Positions 34,151-43,836 are shown, numbered from the stretch's first letter. The stretch is DNA of 64,000 bases from Bacteroidaceae bacterium (GCA_024683455.1 JAIKYE010000021.1:1-64000), one strand, 5' to 3'. Made by a program: numbers and translations. The notes: generated by a model not told the origin, from the letters alone.

Positions 34151-37100
34151 ATGACAAAGGACACCAAAGACTGCATAACACCCTATCAACCCCAAACTGC
34201 GGCAGAGTTTTACTCCGATATCCGCTCTATCCTTAATTCTAATAGGAAGAATGCAGACTCTTATGTCCATCTGAACCGATTATTCCTGCATTTGCTTGAT
34301 GAAAATACCTCCCATCTTCCGGTCCATTTAATTGGCCCGTTTGCCAAGACAGACTACCTGCTAAAAGAACATAAAGCATCTAAGAAGTTGTGGAGGATGG
34401 TCAATGATTTACGCATACGCCTAAGTAAACTCAAAAACGGAGAACTCACGCAGGAAGAGCAACAACATATGTTCCCTGATGATGTACAGGCTCTCTGTCT
34501 CTTTGTACATCATCTGTATGATGTTGCTGTACCAGATTATCTCACCATACACTTCCCTGCCAGAAGAAAAACAAAATCCAGTCATGCACTATTAGGTAAA
34601 TGTGTTAGGATGATTGTGGACAGTTGGGATGACGTTTATATCACTGGCCGACTGGAAACAGATGGTGTAGAGAAGGTGTGTGTCTGCTACACGCAAGAAA
34701 ATAAGCATTACCCTTTTGACTGGTCGTACCTCATGCCACTCCTAAAAGCGGGTATGCAGTTGCACCTTATCCGACCTCGTTTCCATGAGGATGGTATAAT
34801 ATATCCCGAACTTATCATCCTTGAGCCCGATTATCTGGTTGATATCTCACAGATAGCCCGCTGCATGGACAGCTTTTCGGATTCGCCCCTTGTCTATCTC
34901 CTGCACATGATAGAACCGTCGGCTGAGTCTGAAGCTATTATGCTGGGTAATCTGGCAGGACAACTTTTAGATGAAACGCTTCATACACAAGCCGAAGAAC
35001 GCTCCTATGGCACATCTGCCCGTCAGTTCTTTGAACAGAATGCCCTCAGCCTGCTTGCCACACCTCCCAGTGCACAATTTCATGCCAATGCCCAGGTACA
35101 GTTGCAACACATACGTAAGGCCATAAGAGAAGACTTGCCTGCACAGACCGGTAGTTTCGATGCTACAAGGGTTATGGTAGAACCCTCCTTCTTCTCTCCT
35201 ATGTTAGGTCTGCAGGGACGTATGGATATGCTCCAGCTCGACCTTCGTGTTTTAGTGGAGCAGAAATCCGGTAGCGGTGCCTTTGTTCCTGGCGATGCAG
35301 ACCCCTCAACGCCCAAACCTCAACGAGCCCATTATGTACAACTTCTGCTTTATATGGCATTGCTGCGATATAACTATCGTAATCAGTATGAGGAGAACAA
35401 TCATCAGTTGCATGCTTTCCTTCTCTACTCCAAGTACCAAAACTCTCTTCTGGGACTGGGCTTTGCACCCGAGTTGCTCTTTCATGCATTCAAGCTACGT
35501 AACCAATTGGTCTGGCATCAATTCCGTCTGGCCGAGGGCGGCTTCAGCATATTAGAGAACCTTACACCTGAGCAGTTAAACCCAAGTGGACAACAAAACC
35601 GTTTATGGGGAGAGTTCCGGCGGCCAAAGATAGAACAACTCTTAGCTCCTATCCGCCAGGCAAACTCCACAGAGAAGACTTACTACTACCGCATGCTCAC
35701 GTTTATTGCCAGAGAGCACCAACTTAGTAAACTTGGCAATCAGCAGAAGGAAAACTCCGGCTTCTCCAGCATCTGGTTGGACAGTCTCGACGAGAAACTA
35801 TCTGCAGGCAACATCTACCATCAGCTACGTCTTGTGTCTCCCGCAGAAGATGCTGAAGGACAGGTAACCCAGGTAGTACTACGTTTTCATAAGCAGTTGC
35901 TGAACGATATGAGCAATTTTCGCCCCGGCGATATTGTAATCCTATACTCATACAAACCGGACACCCTACCCGATGCCTGTAATACGATGGTTTTCCGTTG
36001 CAGCATTGTTAGCATCACACCAGAGCATATCACATTGAATCTGCGCAAGACACAAGTGGATGCATTTGTCTTCCTGCGACACAAAGATTACTACTGGGCA
36101 GTAGAACACGACTTCTTTGAGTCATCTTATACCGCGCTATACAGGGGAATGCATGCTTTTCTTTCCGCACCACAGGAAAGGCGCGAATTGCTGATGGCTA
36201 CACGTCATCCCAAGGTTGACGAAAGCCTTTCTTTACTGGGAGAATATGGATCATTCAACGAGCTTTCGCTACGCGTTCGTCAGGCACGCGAACTTTTCCT
36301 AATCATTGGTCCCCCAGGAAGTGGAAAGACCTCCTTTGGAATGCTTAACACGTTAAAGGAGGAGTTACTGCATCCAGATGCGCAAGTCTTGCTACTCTCT
36401 TATACCAATAGGGCTGTAGATGAGATTTGCAGCAAGCTATATGCAGAGAAGATTCCATTTCTACGCATAGGGAATGCATTGGCCTGTCAACCTCAGTACC
36501 AACCATACCTCTTCGACAATCAGGTAAGGGAGTGTTCATCCCTGACACAACTTCAGGAATTGCTTATTCAGACACGGGTTGTCGTAGGCACAGTGACATC
36601 CATGAACAGCGCACAGTCTATCTTCAAATACAAACAGTTTTCTCTGGCTATTATAGATGAAGCGTCTCAAATTCTTGAACCACATATTATTGGTTTGCTG
36701 AGCGCTACACACGGCTCAGAGCCTGCCATAAAGAAATTCGTGATGATTGGCGACCACAAACAACTTCCAGCCGTCGTGCAACAAACAGAACAGGAATCTG
36801 CTGTTGATAGTCCACAACTCCATCAGATAGGTCTGTACAATTGCAGGTTTTCACTCTTCGAACGTCTCCTTCATCTTTATGGCAACGATTCGTCGGTAAC
36901 ATATATGCTTACCAAGCAGGGACGTATGCATCAGGAAATTGCCGAGTTGCCCAACCGTCTCTTCTACAAAGGTAAGCTTCAAGTAGTTCCATTGCCACAC
37001 CAGATAGCGCAACTGCCCACTGAAGGGGGGACAGAAGACGAATTAACCAACCTGTTGCTTACTCGCAGGGTGATGTTCCTGCCCAGCAAGACGCCAAAAC

Positions 37101-37537
37101 ATTCACTTTCGGATAAGGTAAACCAACCCGAGGCCGACATCATTGCCTCTCTGGTTGAGCGTATTTTCAAAATAGAAAGAGAGAATTTCAGTGCCCAAGA
37201 AACAATAGGAATCATCGTTCCCTACCGCAACCAGATAGCCACCGTGCGCAATACCATCGCCCGATTGGGCATCCCTGAGCTGATGGATATTACCATTGAT
37301 ACCGTCGAACGCTATCAGGGTAGTCAGCGACGCTACATCATCTATGGCTTTACCATCCAGAAATACTATCAACTACGCTTCCTTACCAACAATACGTTCG
37401 TGGAGGATGGCAAACTCATCGATAGAAAACTCAATGTAGCAATGACAAGAGCACAGGAACACCTTATCATGATAGGTAATCCTGCTCTGCTCAAGAACAA
37501 TCCTCTTTTCAGAGAGATAACTCTCTTTAAACGATAA
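34151..37537 (+). CDS. Dna2-like nuclease-helicase (PD-(D/E)XK plus SF1 helicase)
   Basis: 1128 residues from MTKDTKDCITPYQ; the upstream frame start at 34052 lies before the promoter and is rejected. The N-terminal half contains a RecB/Cas4-type nuclease motif: Asp359 in LQGRMDML, Glu370 and Lys372 in LVEQKSGSG. A beta-barrel region (about 590-680) follows. The helicase has Walker A GPPGSGKTS (720-728), Walker B Asp836-Glu837 in IIDEAS, GDHKQLPAV, and C-terminal motifs GIIVPYRNQIATV, DTVERYQGSQRRYIIYG and LNVAMTRAQEHLIMIG. This is the Dna2/Upf1 class of SF1B helicases. No iron-sulfur cysteine set is visible. A role in DNA end or flap processing is inferred. Confidence 0.85.
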   Translation: MTKDTKDCITPYQPQTAAEFYSDIRSILNSNRKNADSYVHLNRLFLHLLDENTSHLPVHLIGPFAKTDYLLKEHKASKKLWRMVNDLRIRLSKLKNGELTQEEQQHMFPDDVQALCLFVHHLYDVAVPDYLTIHFPARRKTKSSHALLGKCVRMIVDSWDDVYITGRLETDGVEKVCVCYTQENKHYPFDWSYLMPLLKAGMQLHLIRPRFHEDGIIYPELIILEPDYLVDISQIARCMDSFSDSPLVYLLHMIEPSAESEAIMLGNLAGQLLDETLHTQAEERSYGTSARQFFEQNALSLLATPPSAQFHANAQVQLQHIRKAIREDLPAQTGSFDATRVMVEPSFFSPMLGLQGRMDMLQLDLRVLVEQKSGSGAFVPGDADPSTPKPQRAHYVQLLLYMALLRYNYRNQYEENNHQLHAFLLYSKYQNSLLGLGFAPELLFHAFKLRNQLVWHQFRLAEGGFSILENLTPEQLNPSGQQNRLWGEFRRPKIEQLLAPIRQANSTEKTYYYRMLTFIAREHQLSKLGNQQKENSGFSSIWLDSLDEKLSAGNIYHQLRLVSPAEDAEGQVTQVVLRFHKQLLNDMSNFRPGDIVILYSYKPDTLPDACNTMVFRCSIVSITPEHITLNLRKTQVDAFVFLRHKDYYWAVEHDFFESSYTALYRGMHAFLSAPQERRELLMATRHPKVDESLSLLGEYGSFNELSLRVRQARELFLIIGPPGSGKTSFGMLNTLKEELLHPDAQVLLLSYTNRAVDEICSKLYAEKIPFLRIGNALACQPQYQPYLFDNQVRECSSLTQLQELLIQTRVVVGTVTSMNSAQSIFKYKQFSLAIIDEASQILEPHIIGLLSATHGSEPAIKKFVMIGDHKQLPAVVQQTEQESAVDSPQLHQIGLYNCRFSLFERLLHLYGNDSSVTYMLTKQGRMHQEIAELPNRLFYKGKLQVVPLPHQIAQLPTEGGTEDELTNLLLTRRVMFLPSKTPKHSLSDKVNQPEADIIASLVERIFKIERENFSAQETIGIIVPYRNQIATVRNTIARLGIPELMDITIDTVERYQGSQRRYIIYGFTIQKYYQLRFLTNNTFVEDGKLIDRKLNVAMTRAQEHLIMIGNPALLKNNPLFREITLFKR

Positions 37538-37560
37538 CGATAACTTTTTACGTTGATGTA

Positions 37561-38517
37561 TTAGACCACATTCTGTGGTTTCCCTGCCATGAAAGCTTTC
37601 ACATTCTCAACAGCAATCTTCATTAAACGAGACCTAGCAGCTTGCGTTGCCCATGCGATATGAGGTGTGATGAAACAGTTGCGAGCTCCAATAAGCGGGC
37701 TACCATTCCGAGGAGGCTCATCCTGCAGTACATCTACTCCAGCTCCCATGATACGACCTTGATTAAGCGCATCAGCCAATGCTTTCTCATCTATTAGGGG
37801 ACCTCTGCCCGTGTTAATAAGGATAGCTGTAGGCTTCATCCACGAAAGTCGTTCCGCATTTACTAAGTGATGGGTCTCCTCGGTAAGCGGGCAATGGAGA
37901 CTCAGTACATCGGACTCACGGAACAGTTGCTCGTAGGCATCAGCCTTGTCAATACCCAATGCCGCTAATGTTTCAGCGTTCTTACTACTATAGGCCAACA
38001 CGCGCATACCCAGACTTTGTGCAATGCGGGCAGCTGCCGTACCTGTATTCCCCAATCCCACAATGCCAAAGATCTTGTCATCCAATTCAATCTGCGGAGA
38101 CAGTGTAAAAGTAAAATCCTTGCATGTTTGCCACTTCCCTTCTGTTACGGCTTGACTATGTAAAGCCACCCGATTAGTTATGTTCAGCAAGTGGGCCATC
38201 ACAAGCTGAGCAACCGACATCGTGCTGTATGCCGGAATATTGGTTACTACTATGCCTCGCTTACGAGCAGCAGGAATATCCACCACGTTGTAACCCGTGG
38301 CCAATACACCTATATACCGGAGTTCAGGCAGTTGGTCCATCAGTTCTGCAGTAATCAGCACCTTGTTCGTGGTTATTGCCTGTGCACCTTTGGCGCGTTC
38401 CAAAACCTCGTCGGGAGCGGTACGTTCATATACCGTCAACTCTCCCAATTCTCTTAAACCATCCCATGACAAATCACCTGGGTTGGCTGCATATCCATCT
38501 AAAACTACTATAGTCAT
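37561..38517 (-). CDS. D-2-hydroxyacid dehydrogenase, glycerate/hydroxypyruvate type
   Basis: 318 residues, cytoplasmic. The NAD-binding glycine motif is GIVGLGNTGTAAARIAQSLGM. The catalytic triad occurs in order: Arg in INTGRGPLID, Glu in VDVLQDEPP and His in FITPHIAWAT. TGYNVVDIPAARKRGIVVTN and SVAQLVMAHLL are also family marks. It is closest in character to HprA glycerate dehydrogenases. Its start overlaps the stop of the upstream methyltransferase gene by four bases, so it is the last gene of a patatin-TrmH-dehydrogenase operon. It is convergent with the helicase, with only 23 bp between them. Confidence 0.9.
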   Translation of the reverse strand: MTIVVLDGYAANPGDLSWDGLRELGELTVYERTAPDEVLERAKGAQAITTNKVLITAELMDQLPELRYIGVLATGYNVVDIPAARKRGIVVTNIPAYSTMSVAQLVMAHLLNITNRVALHSQAVTEGKWQTCKDFTFTLSPQIELDDKIFGIVGLGNTGTAAARIAQSLGMRVLAYSSKNAETLAALGIDKADAYEQLFRESDVLSLHCPLTEETHHLVNAERLSWMKPTAILINTGRGPLIDEKALADALNQGRIMGAGVDVLQDEPPRNGSPLIGARNCFITPHIAWATQAARSRLMKIAVENVKAFMAGKPQNVV

Positions 38518-39335
38518 TGAACCTTATTTTTCTTCAACTCATAAAAAGCGATGCTAGCTGCAGCTGCCACATTCAAAGAGTCCACATTATTATACATAGG
38601 GATGCGCACTACGTAGTCGGCAGCATCAATGGTGGCTTGCGGCAATCCCTCCCCTTCTGTTCCCATAACGATAGCCAGTTTTTCAATCTGCTTCAAAAGG
38701 GGCGAGTCTATATCTATATTGTCATCTCTAAGTGCCATAGCCGCAGTCTTGAAACCTAAATCGTTTAGCTGGTGCAGACCTTCGACACCTGTTGGTATCC
38801 ATGTCCAGGGAATCAAGAACACGCTTCCCATAGAAACCCTGACAGCACGACGATTCCACGGATCACAGGCATCCTCTGTCATCAGAACGGCATCCATACC
38901 TAAGGCTGCCGCAGCACGGAAGATTGCCCCTATGTTGGTCGTATCACAAACACTATGCACCACCACTACCCTACGGGCATCTTTTAAGACTTCGGCAAGT
39001 GGACGGGGGGCAGGTCGTTGCATGGCACAAAGCACACCACGTGTTAACTGATAACCCGTCAAACTGGTTAAGAGCTCCCGAGATCCTGTATAAACAGGGG
39101 TGTTCTCGGGCGACATTGCCAGAATCTCCTTGGCATCACCTTCTATATGTTTCTCCTCACAGAGGAAAGACTGCGGCTGAAAGCCAGCCTCAAGTGCCAC
39201 CTTTATTACCTTAGGACTCTCTGCGATAAAGATACCCTTCTCGGGCTCCAACCTGTTTCTAAGCTGAGCTTCAGTAAGCGTAGCGTATGGCGCTACCTCT
39301 GGCACCGTTATATCTTTTATTCGTTGTATTTTCAA
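38514..39335 (-). CDS. TrmH/SpoU-family RNA 2'-O-methyltransferase
   Basis: 273 residues. An N-terminal substrate-binding domain (KGIFIAESPKVIKVALEAGF) is followed by the SPOUT knot with its three motifs: TTNIGAIFRAAAALG, IVMGTEGEGLP and IPMYNNVDSLNVAAAASI. These enzymes methylate ribose 2'-OH in rRNA or tRNA using SAM. The exact site cannot be told. It overlaps the dehydrogenase gene and lies 18 bp after the patatin gene. That gap contains a short TCAATGTTCTATTCTCAATT repeat-like stretch. Confidence 0.9.
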   Translation of the reverse strand: MKIQRIKDITVPEVAPYATLTEAQLRNRLEPEKGIFIAESPKVIKVALEAGFQPQSFLCEEKHIEGDAKEILAMSPENTPVYTGSRELLTSLTGYQLTRGVLCAMQRPAPRPLAEVLKDARRVVVVHSVCDTTNIGAIFRAAAALGMDAVLMTEDACDPWNRRAVRVSMGSVFLIPWTWIPTGVEGLHQLNDLGFKTAAMALRDDNIDIDSPLLKQIEKLAIVMGTEGEGLPQATIDAADYVVRIPMYNNVDSLNVAAAASIAFYELKKNKVQ

Positions 39336-39353
39336 TGTTCTATTCTCAATTTT

Positions 39354-41633
39354 CTAAAACTCATACCCCAGATCCAGGATGAAATATGGTTTCTTGGTGC
39401 GGTTGCTGTACCCGAAGGTAGCACCAAGAGGACCAAAGATAGTGTTATAGTAGTAAGCTATCTGACCTCCCAGTATTGTGCGATTATCAAAAATATCCTT
39501 CAACTTGTCAGACTGCTGTGCAGCAGCAAAACGTATCAGTATATAATGATTGTTGCCTATACGCTGCTGCCCCTGAAGCTGGGCAGCTACAAACTGCTTA
39601 CCCACGTACTCCATGTTGCCCACACCGGCAAAGGGCATCTGCTGCTCAACGTAATGACTGAACCAATTGCCACCTATGACATTACCAAATATAGGGGGAA
39701 CTACATCACCAAAGAGCAGGCGGCCATAAACCATGGGCTGTAGGGTAAACCGTTTACCTAATTTGAACGACATACGCCAGTTGGCACTCACATCACTCAA
39801 ACCTGTCTGCCCATTAAGACGAAGGAAGTTATCGGTCAGATAAGCATACTCGGCCTTGAAACGCGCACCACGTGTGGGAAACAGCCAATTATCCTCACTG
39901 TTGTATTCTGCACGGGCACGATAGCTGAAATAGTTTCCATTTTCCAGAATCAATTCATTGTTGGACTTGTCAGAGATCAACTTGTCACGATACCTTATAC
40001 AATCCCAGCGCAAGCCCATCTGCAGATTAAAATGACGGACGTCAAAATTAAACGGCAAGACTTCTGCCTGATGCTGATGATAAAGGATGCTGTAATCGTG
40101 GTCTCCGTCGATATAGACATCTACATCGTTTCTACTGAAGGTATAGGAAACCGAAGGCCTGGTGAAGCTAAGCGGATGGAAGGTCCAAGCTCCATGTACC
40201 ATTATACGTTTACCCAGACGAAGCGTCAAATCGGCATTCATAGGCATTGCCGTATTCAGCGGAATCTCAGCACTCGCCTGCAGGGAAGCGTGCTCCTCTG
40301 TATCGTAACGCATGCCTGCGTGCAACTGAACAGTCCTGCGATTACCCGCTGATACAATGACACGTACACCATCCACGTCAGGTACAAAACGGCACTCTGC
40401 CGTCTGGTAAAAAAGGTCTATACGCATGCACGTGGTTATTTGCTGAGCCAATTCTGCATCTATGCTGTCGCAATGTTCCATGTTCCGTGTCCCCGATTCC
40501 AGGTTATGGAGGTGGAACTTCTGACGCAGAAACAATTCGGCCTGCGGAGTCATATTCTCGAATGTATAGGCAGTAACACGCTGCTTTTCGGTCATCACTT
40601 GCGGGCGCAGGGGGCGAAGGATGGTAGGACGGAACGTCTCATCAATTCCTATACGCTGCTTCAGGGCGATGATTTCATCCCAATGACTCATAGCTTCTTC
40701 CTCGCCACGACGTATGAGCGTATCTATGGCAGAAGCCGAGAAACTAGCAGAGCCATAGCCCTTGGTGTTCACCTGCATGTGCAGGTCGGTGATGGCGAGG
40801 TTATCCTCCACCTTATTCTTACAGTTCACATCCACGATCTGACTGATGATACTCATGGTGCCACCCATATCCTCAGAAACCTTAGGAGCGCCCTGCACAG
40901 TCACACCAATGATAATCTCTGCCCCCATCTCCTTGGCAATGTCAGCTGGATAGTTGTTCTTCAGACCGCCATCCACAAGCACCTTGTCGCCTAACCTTAT
41001 GGGAGAGAAGGCACCGGGTATCGACATAGAAGAACGCATGGCCTGAGGCAGCCTTCCGCTATGAAAGTCCACCTCCGAGTTGTCTATGATATCCGTAGCC
41101 ACACAGGCAAAGGGAATGGGAAGGTCCTTGGAAAAATCCAGCGAGTCTGTATAACCCGTACATAGCTGCTGAAACAGTTCCGCAAGGTTTTTACCTTTTA
41201 TCAGACCGCCAGCATTCATATCACGTTTCCCTATGGTCAGGCCCGTGGTAAAAACGTAGGTATACTGCTTTAGCCTATCCTTCAGGCTCTGGTTGCGCAG
41301 ATCCTCCTTGTCGCTGATAACATAGCTCCAATCCTGTGCCCTTGCAACAGAATCCAAGGCATTGGCATTGTATCCTATGGAGTACAGACCACCAATGATG
41401 CTTCCCATGGAGGTACCGGTGATGATATCCACAGGGATTCCTGCTTTCTCCAGCACCTTGAGCACACCGATGTGTGCCATACCCTTGGCGCCACCGCCAC
41501 TAAGTACCACAGCCACCTTTTTCCTGTGGTGGTTAGTACCACCGGAAACATGATGTTTCTCGTCAGATGTCTGACTCCAAGCCGACATGCAAAAAATGCT
41601 CAGAAGCACCCAAAAGAATAACCTCGTCTTCAT
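39354..41633 (-). CDS. Patatin-like phospholipase with C-terminal outer-membrane barrel
   Basis: 759 residues with a signal peptide (MKTRLFFWVLLSIFCMSAWSQ). The patatin domain has the oxyanion loop GGGAKG (46-51), nucleophile Ser75 in GTSMG and Asp221 in VDGGLKNNYP. A POTRA-like link and a BamA/FhaC-type 16-strand barrel (about 430-759) follow, ending in Phe after LDLGY. This is the PlpD-like class: a phospholipase carried at the outer membrane by its own barrel. The linker (about 375-390) contains NLESGTRNMEHCDS, encoded by TTCCATGTTCC-type repeats. It is the first gene of the operon, with a perfect promoter at 41654-41684. Confidence 0.92.
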   Translation of the reverse strand: MKTRLFFWVLLSIFCMSAWSQTSDEKHHVSGGTNHHRKKVAVVLSGGGAKGMAHIGVLKVLEKAGIPVDIITGTSMGSIIGGLYSIGYNANALDSVARAQDWSYVISDKEDLRNQSLKDRLKQYTYVFTTGLTIGKRDMNAGGLIKGKNLAELFQQLCTGYTDSLDFSKDLPIPFACVATDIIDNSEVDFHSGRLPQAMRSSMSIPGAFSPIRLGDKVLVDGGLKNNYPADIAKEMGAEIIIGVTVQGAPKVSEDMGGTMSIISQIVDVNCKNKVEDNLAITDLHMQVNTKGYGSASFSASAIDTLIRRGEEEAMSHWDEIIALKQRIGIDETFRPTILRPLRPQVMTEKQRVTAYTFENMTPQAELFLRQKFHLHNLESGTRNMEHCDSIDAELAQQITTCMRIDLFYQTAECRFVPDVDGVRVIVSAGNRRTVQLHAGMRYDTEEHASLQASAEIPLNTAMPMNADLTLRLGKRIMVHGAWTFHPLSFTRPSVSYTFSRNDVDVYIDGDHDYSILYHQHQAEVLPFNFDVRHFNLQMGLRWDCIRYRDKLISDKSNNELILENGNYFSYRARAEYNSEDNWLFPTRGARFKAEYAYLTDNFLRLNGQTGLSDVSANWRMSFKLGKRFTLQPMVYGRLLFGDVVPPIFGNVIGGNWFSHYVEQQMPFAGVGNMEYVGKQFVAAQLQGQQRIGNNHYILIRFAAAQQSDKLKDIFDNRTILGGQIAYYYNTIFGPLGATFGYSNRTKKPYFILDLGYEF

Positions 41634-41653
41634 ATCCTTCTGTTTCTTAGGGT

Positions 41654-41684
41654 CAAAGATACGATTATGTGAGAAGAATACAAA
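41654..41684 (-). promoter_or_regulatory. Promoter of the patatin operon
   Basis: Minus strand: TTTG (41684-41681), 19 bp, TAtcTTTG (41661-41654). The leader is about 15 nt. Confidence 0.75.
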
Positions 41685-41783
41685 GGAGAATTAGATTTTT
41701 CTTTGAATTCTTGAATGGAAGTATCTTCGGCAATAGCCAAAGAATGCTCAAAAGTTCTCGGTTATAGAGAGTCCTTTATATAT

Positions 41784-42683
41784 TTATTCCATGCTGTGAT
41801 GATATTTTGTACGGAACTCCATTGGAGTCATACCCGAGTGTTCCTTAAAATACTTACCGAAAAAAGAGGCATTAGGAAAATTTAAATCATCTGCTATCTG
41901 CTGCATTGTCATGTCGGTAAAGCGCAGTCTGTTCTCAATCGCCTTACACGTAAAGAATGTTATCATTGTACTGGGCTTTCGCTGGAGAGTTTTCATGAGC
42001 AGTTTTGAAAGATACTTAGACGTGACATTCAGCATCTTTGCGAACTCGTCCACTTTTCGGATACGACCATCACACTGCTCCACCAATTGAAGAAATCTAT
42101 CTGCCAATTGCTTGCCGTGCAATCCGCCATTACCCAACATGTTCAACGTCGCAGGGATTCCCACATTATGACGTAACAGAGAAATCACCTCCAGCAAGAA
42201 ACTACCAAGGATAGAATGTACAATATCCGTATAAAGAGACCGTGAGACGTTACGAATATGATAGGAAAGCTGATGAAGATAGGAGTCAAATAAGAGCATA
42301 TCCTCATCGGAAAGCGAAACCTTAGGGTGACGCTTCAGCATCTGAAGGTCGGAAAGGGTACATTTGGCAAACATGTTCATGTTCCATGTTTCGCCTCTTG
42401 AAAACCATACTTCACGACAATCAAAATCAACTGATGACATAAATTTCTCTACAACGGAATGAGCCATAAAAAGGAACATGTCGTTCTTATTGAGTTGAAC
42501 AGTCAGACCATCATATACAAACTGAGCCATGCCAGAAGTGCATACCACCACTATGCCGTGATCCAAGGGCTTGACTTTTTGGGCAGGCAAACCACTAAAA
42601 TGCTCCGAGATAACTATGTCGTCACTTTCACCTATACGCAACCAACCAGTTCCCTTCGCTGGTTTCAAGTCAATAATATCCAT
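41784..42683 (-). CDS. AraC-family transcriptional regulator
   Basis: 299 residues. An N-terminal cupin-like sensing domain (about 1-170: FVYDGLTVQLNKNDMFLFMAHSVVEKF) is followed by a helical linker. The C-terminal double helix-turn-helix has VDEFAKMLNVTSKYLSKLLMKTLQRKP and MQQIADDLNFPNASFFGKYFKEHSGMTPMEFR. It is a DNA-binding activator or repressor with an unknown ligand. Its promoter region is alignable without gaps over more than 60 bp with that of the TRL lipoprotein gene at 43359. That suggests autoregulation and control of that gene. No terminator is obvious; 41634-41783 holds only the patatin promoter and no gene. Confidence 0.92.
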   Translation of the reverse strand: MDIIDLKPAKGTGWLRIGESDDIVISEHFSGLPAQKVKPLDHGIVVVCTSGMAQFVYDGLTVQLNKNDMFLFMAHSVVEKFMSSVDFDCREVWFSRGETWNMNMFAKCTLSDLQMLKRHPKVSLSDEDMLLFDSYLHQLSYHIRNVSRSLYTDIVHSILGSFLLEVISLLRHNVGIPATLNMLGNGGLHGKQLADRFLQLVEQCDGRIRKVDEFAKMLNVTSKYLSKLLMKTLQRKPSTMITFFTCKAIENRLRFTDMTMQQIADDLNFPNASFFGKYFKEHSGMTPMEFRTKYHHSME

Positions 42684-42711
42684 AACGTTCGATTTGTAAC
42701 ATTTTCGGGTG

Positions 42712-42749
42712 CAAAAATAGACATAAGTTGCGAGGTGGCAATGTTCTAT
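42712..42749 (-). promoter_or_regulatory. Promoter and operator of the AraC-type regulator
   Basis: Minus strand: ATTG (42742-42739), 19 bp, TAttTTTG (42719-42712). Plus-strand half-sites ATAGACAT (42717-42724) and ATGTTCTAT (42741-42749) are separated by exactly 16 bp, covering the -7 and -33 elements. The same arrangement occurs at 43799-43836. Confidence 0.6.
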
Positions 42750-42781
42750 CTCTCACTTTCTATGTTCGAGAAGTTTCTTTT

Positions 42782-43282
42782 TTATTTCGCCAGTTCTATC
42801 GCTTCATGCACGATGGCCCGTTCCTTTTTCCACGATGAAGGCTTATAAGAAAAACGGCTGACACTGCAGCTCTTAGTCGTAACCTCTACAACCAAGGGCT
42901 TATCTGAACGGAAAAAAGCTTCATAAATATCCTTAGGGCAGAGGATATGAATACGTGAGGCAATATTCTTCTTCTCCCTCTCGCGATAAAAGACGGTAAA
43001 GTCTGTTGTCTCATACAAAGAATCGCCTGCCATCAACTTTACGGTCTCCACATCGGAGCAAGGGGCAGAAAAAGTCATATTAACGACTACAGAATCACGT
43101 CCAGTTATATAGTTCATGTCATAAACCAAAGACCGGCCCTTCTGAAGGGAAGCCAGCTTACACGGATAGAAGAAAACCATATTACCCTCATCCATCAGTC
43201 GCAACGAATACCTACCCTGGGCACTCGCTATGACCGATACAAAAATACTCACACAACCAATTAGAAGACGTAATCTGTTCAT
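42782..43282 (-). CDS. Secreted protein of unknown function
   Basis: 166 residues from MNRLRLLIGCVSIFVSVIASAQ, a clear signal peptide; the longer frame from 43327 would add an unlikely extension. The mature part is beta-rich (YSLRLMDEGNMVFFYPCKL, DSVVVNMTFSAPCSDVETVKLMAGDSLYETTDF) with four or five cysteines. I do not recognise the family. It lies between the TRL gene and the AraC gene on the same strand, after an inverted repeat that could be a terminator, so operon membership is uncertain. Confidence 0.65.
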   Translation of the reverse strand: MNRLRLLIGCVSIFVSVIASAQGRYSLRLMDEGNMVFFYPCKLASLQKGRSLVYDMNYITGRDSVVVNMTFSAPCSDVETVKLMAGDSLYETTDFTVFYREREKKNIASRIHILCPKDIYEAFFRSDKPLVVEVTTKSCSVSRFSYKPSSWKKERAIVHEAIELAK

Positions 43283-43298
43283 AATATTTATATAAAGT

Positions 43299-43330
43299 AG
43301 AGTGTACCTACCATCCGGCAGATACACTCT
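43299..43330 (-). terminator. Inverted repeat after the TRL lipoprotein gene
   Basis: AGAGTGTA (43299-43306) and TACACTCT (43323-43330) form an 8-bp stem. On the minus strand it is followed by ACTTTATATAAAT. It lies between the TRL gene and the next secreted-protein gene. Confidence 0.5.
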
Positions 43331-43358
43331 GAGTTAAGTGAAATGTAAATTGAGAGTA

Positions 43359-43637
43359 TTATTCTCCGTAAACCTGAGTTGTAGTCTTTGTGTAGAAAGG
43401 AAATACACCGAAAGTCTCAACATCAACATGAGAAATCTTCTTGATACCACCTTCTTTAGCAGCTTTGTTGATACCATGGTCACCAGCAAGAGGATAGAAA
43501 CCAAGAATTCGTGTTTCAGTGGCAACACCACACTTAGAACCAACTTGGTTAGAAGTAGCTGTAAGAGGTGCTACGGTTGTACAACTTGTTACAGTAAATG
43601 CTGCGGCTACAGCCAAAAGACTCAAAATCTTTTTCAT
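43359..43637 (-). CDS. TRL-like lipoprotein
   Basis: 92 residues. Lipoprotein signal with lipobox VTSC (Cys19), then the TRL-family sequence TTVAPLTATSNQVGSKCGVATETRILGFYPLAGDHGINKAAKEGGIKKISHVD and terminal VYGE. These short lipoproteins are common in Bacteroidales and of unknown role. The promoter lies 160 bp upstream, so the transcript has a long leader of about 155 nt with possible stem-loops (43672-43703 TTCGTT/AACGAA; 43741-43762). The promoter is almost a copy of that of the AraC gene. Confidence 0.82.
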   Translation of the reverse strand: MKKILSLLAVAAAFTVTSCTTVAPLTATSNQVGSKCGVATETRILGFYPLAGDHGINKAAKEGGIKKISHVDVETFGVFPFYTKTTTQVYGE

Positions 43638-43798
43638 AATACCTTTAATAAAACTAATCCCGTTTAATTACATTCGTTAAGGCAGGGATGTTACCATCAA
43701 CGAACCCTATTAATTATTTTAGTTGTCGGCATAGTTCCCTCATCTACGGGTAAACCGTGATGATTATCATTAGACGCACAGATTTTAATTATCGAGTG

Positions 43799-43836
43799 CA
43801 AAAATAGACATAAAAATCGGAGACATAATGTCCTAT
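43799..43836 (-). promoter_or_regulatory. Promoter and operator of the TRL lipoprotein gene
   Basis: Minus-strand TAttTTTG (43806-43799). Half-sites ATAGACAT (43804-43811) and ATGTCCTAT (43828-43836) are 16 bp apart, exactly as at 42717-42749. Flanking bases also match, including GTTCG placed 14 bp further on in both copies. Confidence 0.6.
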
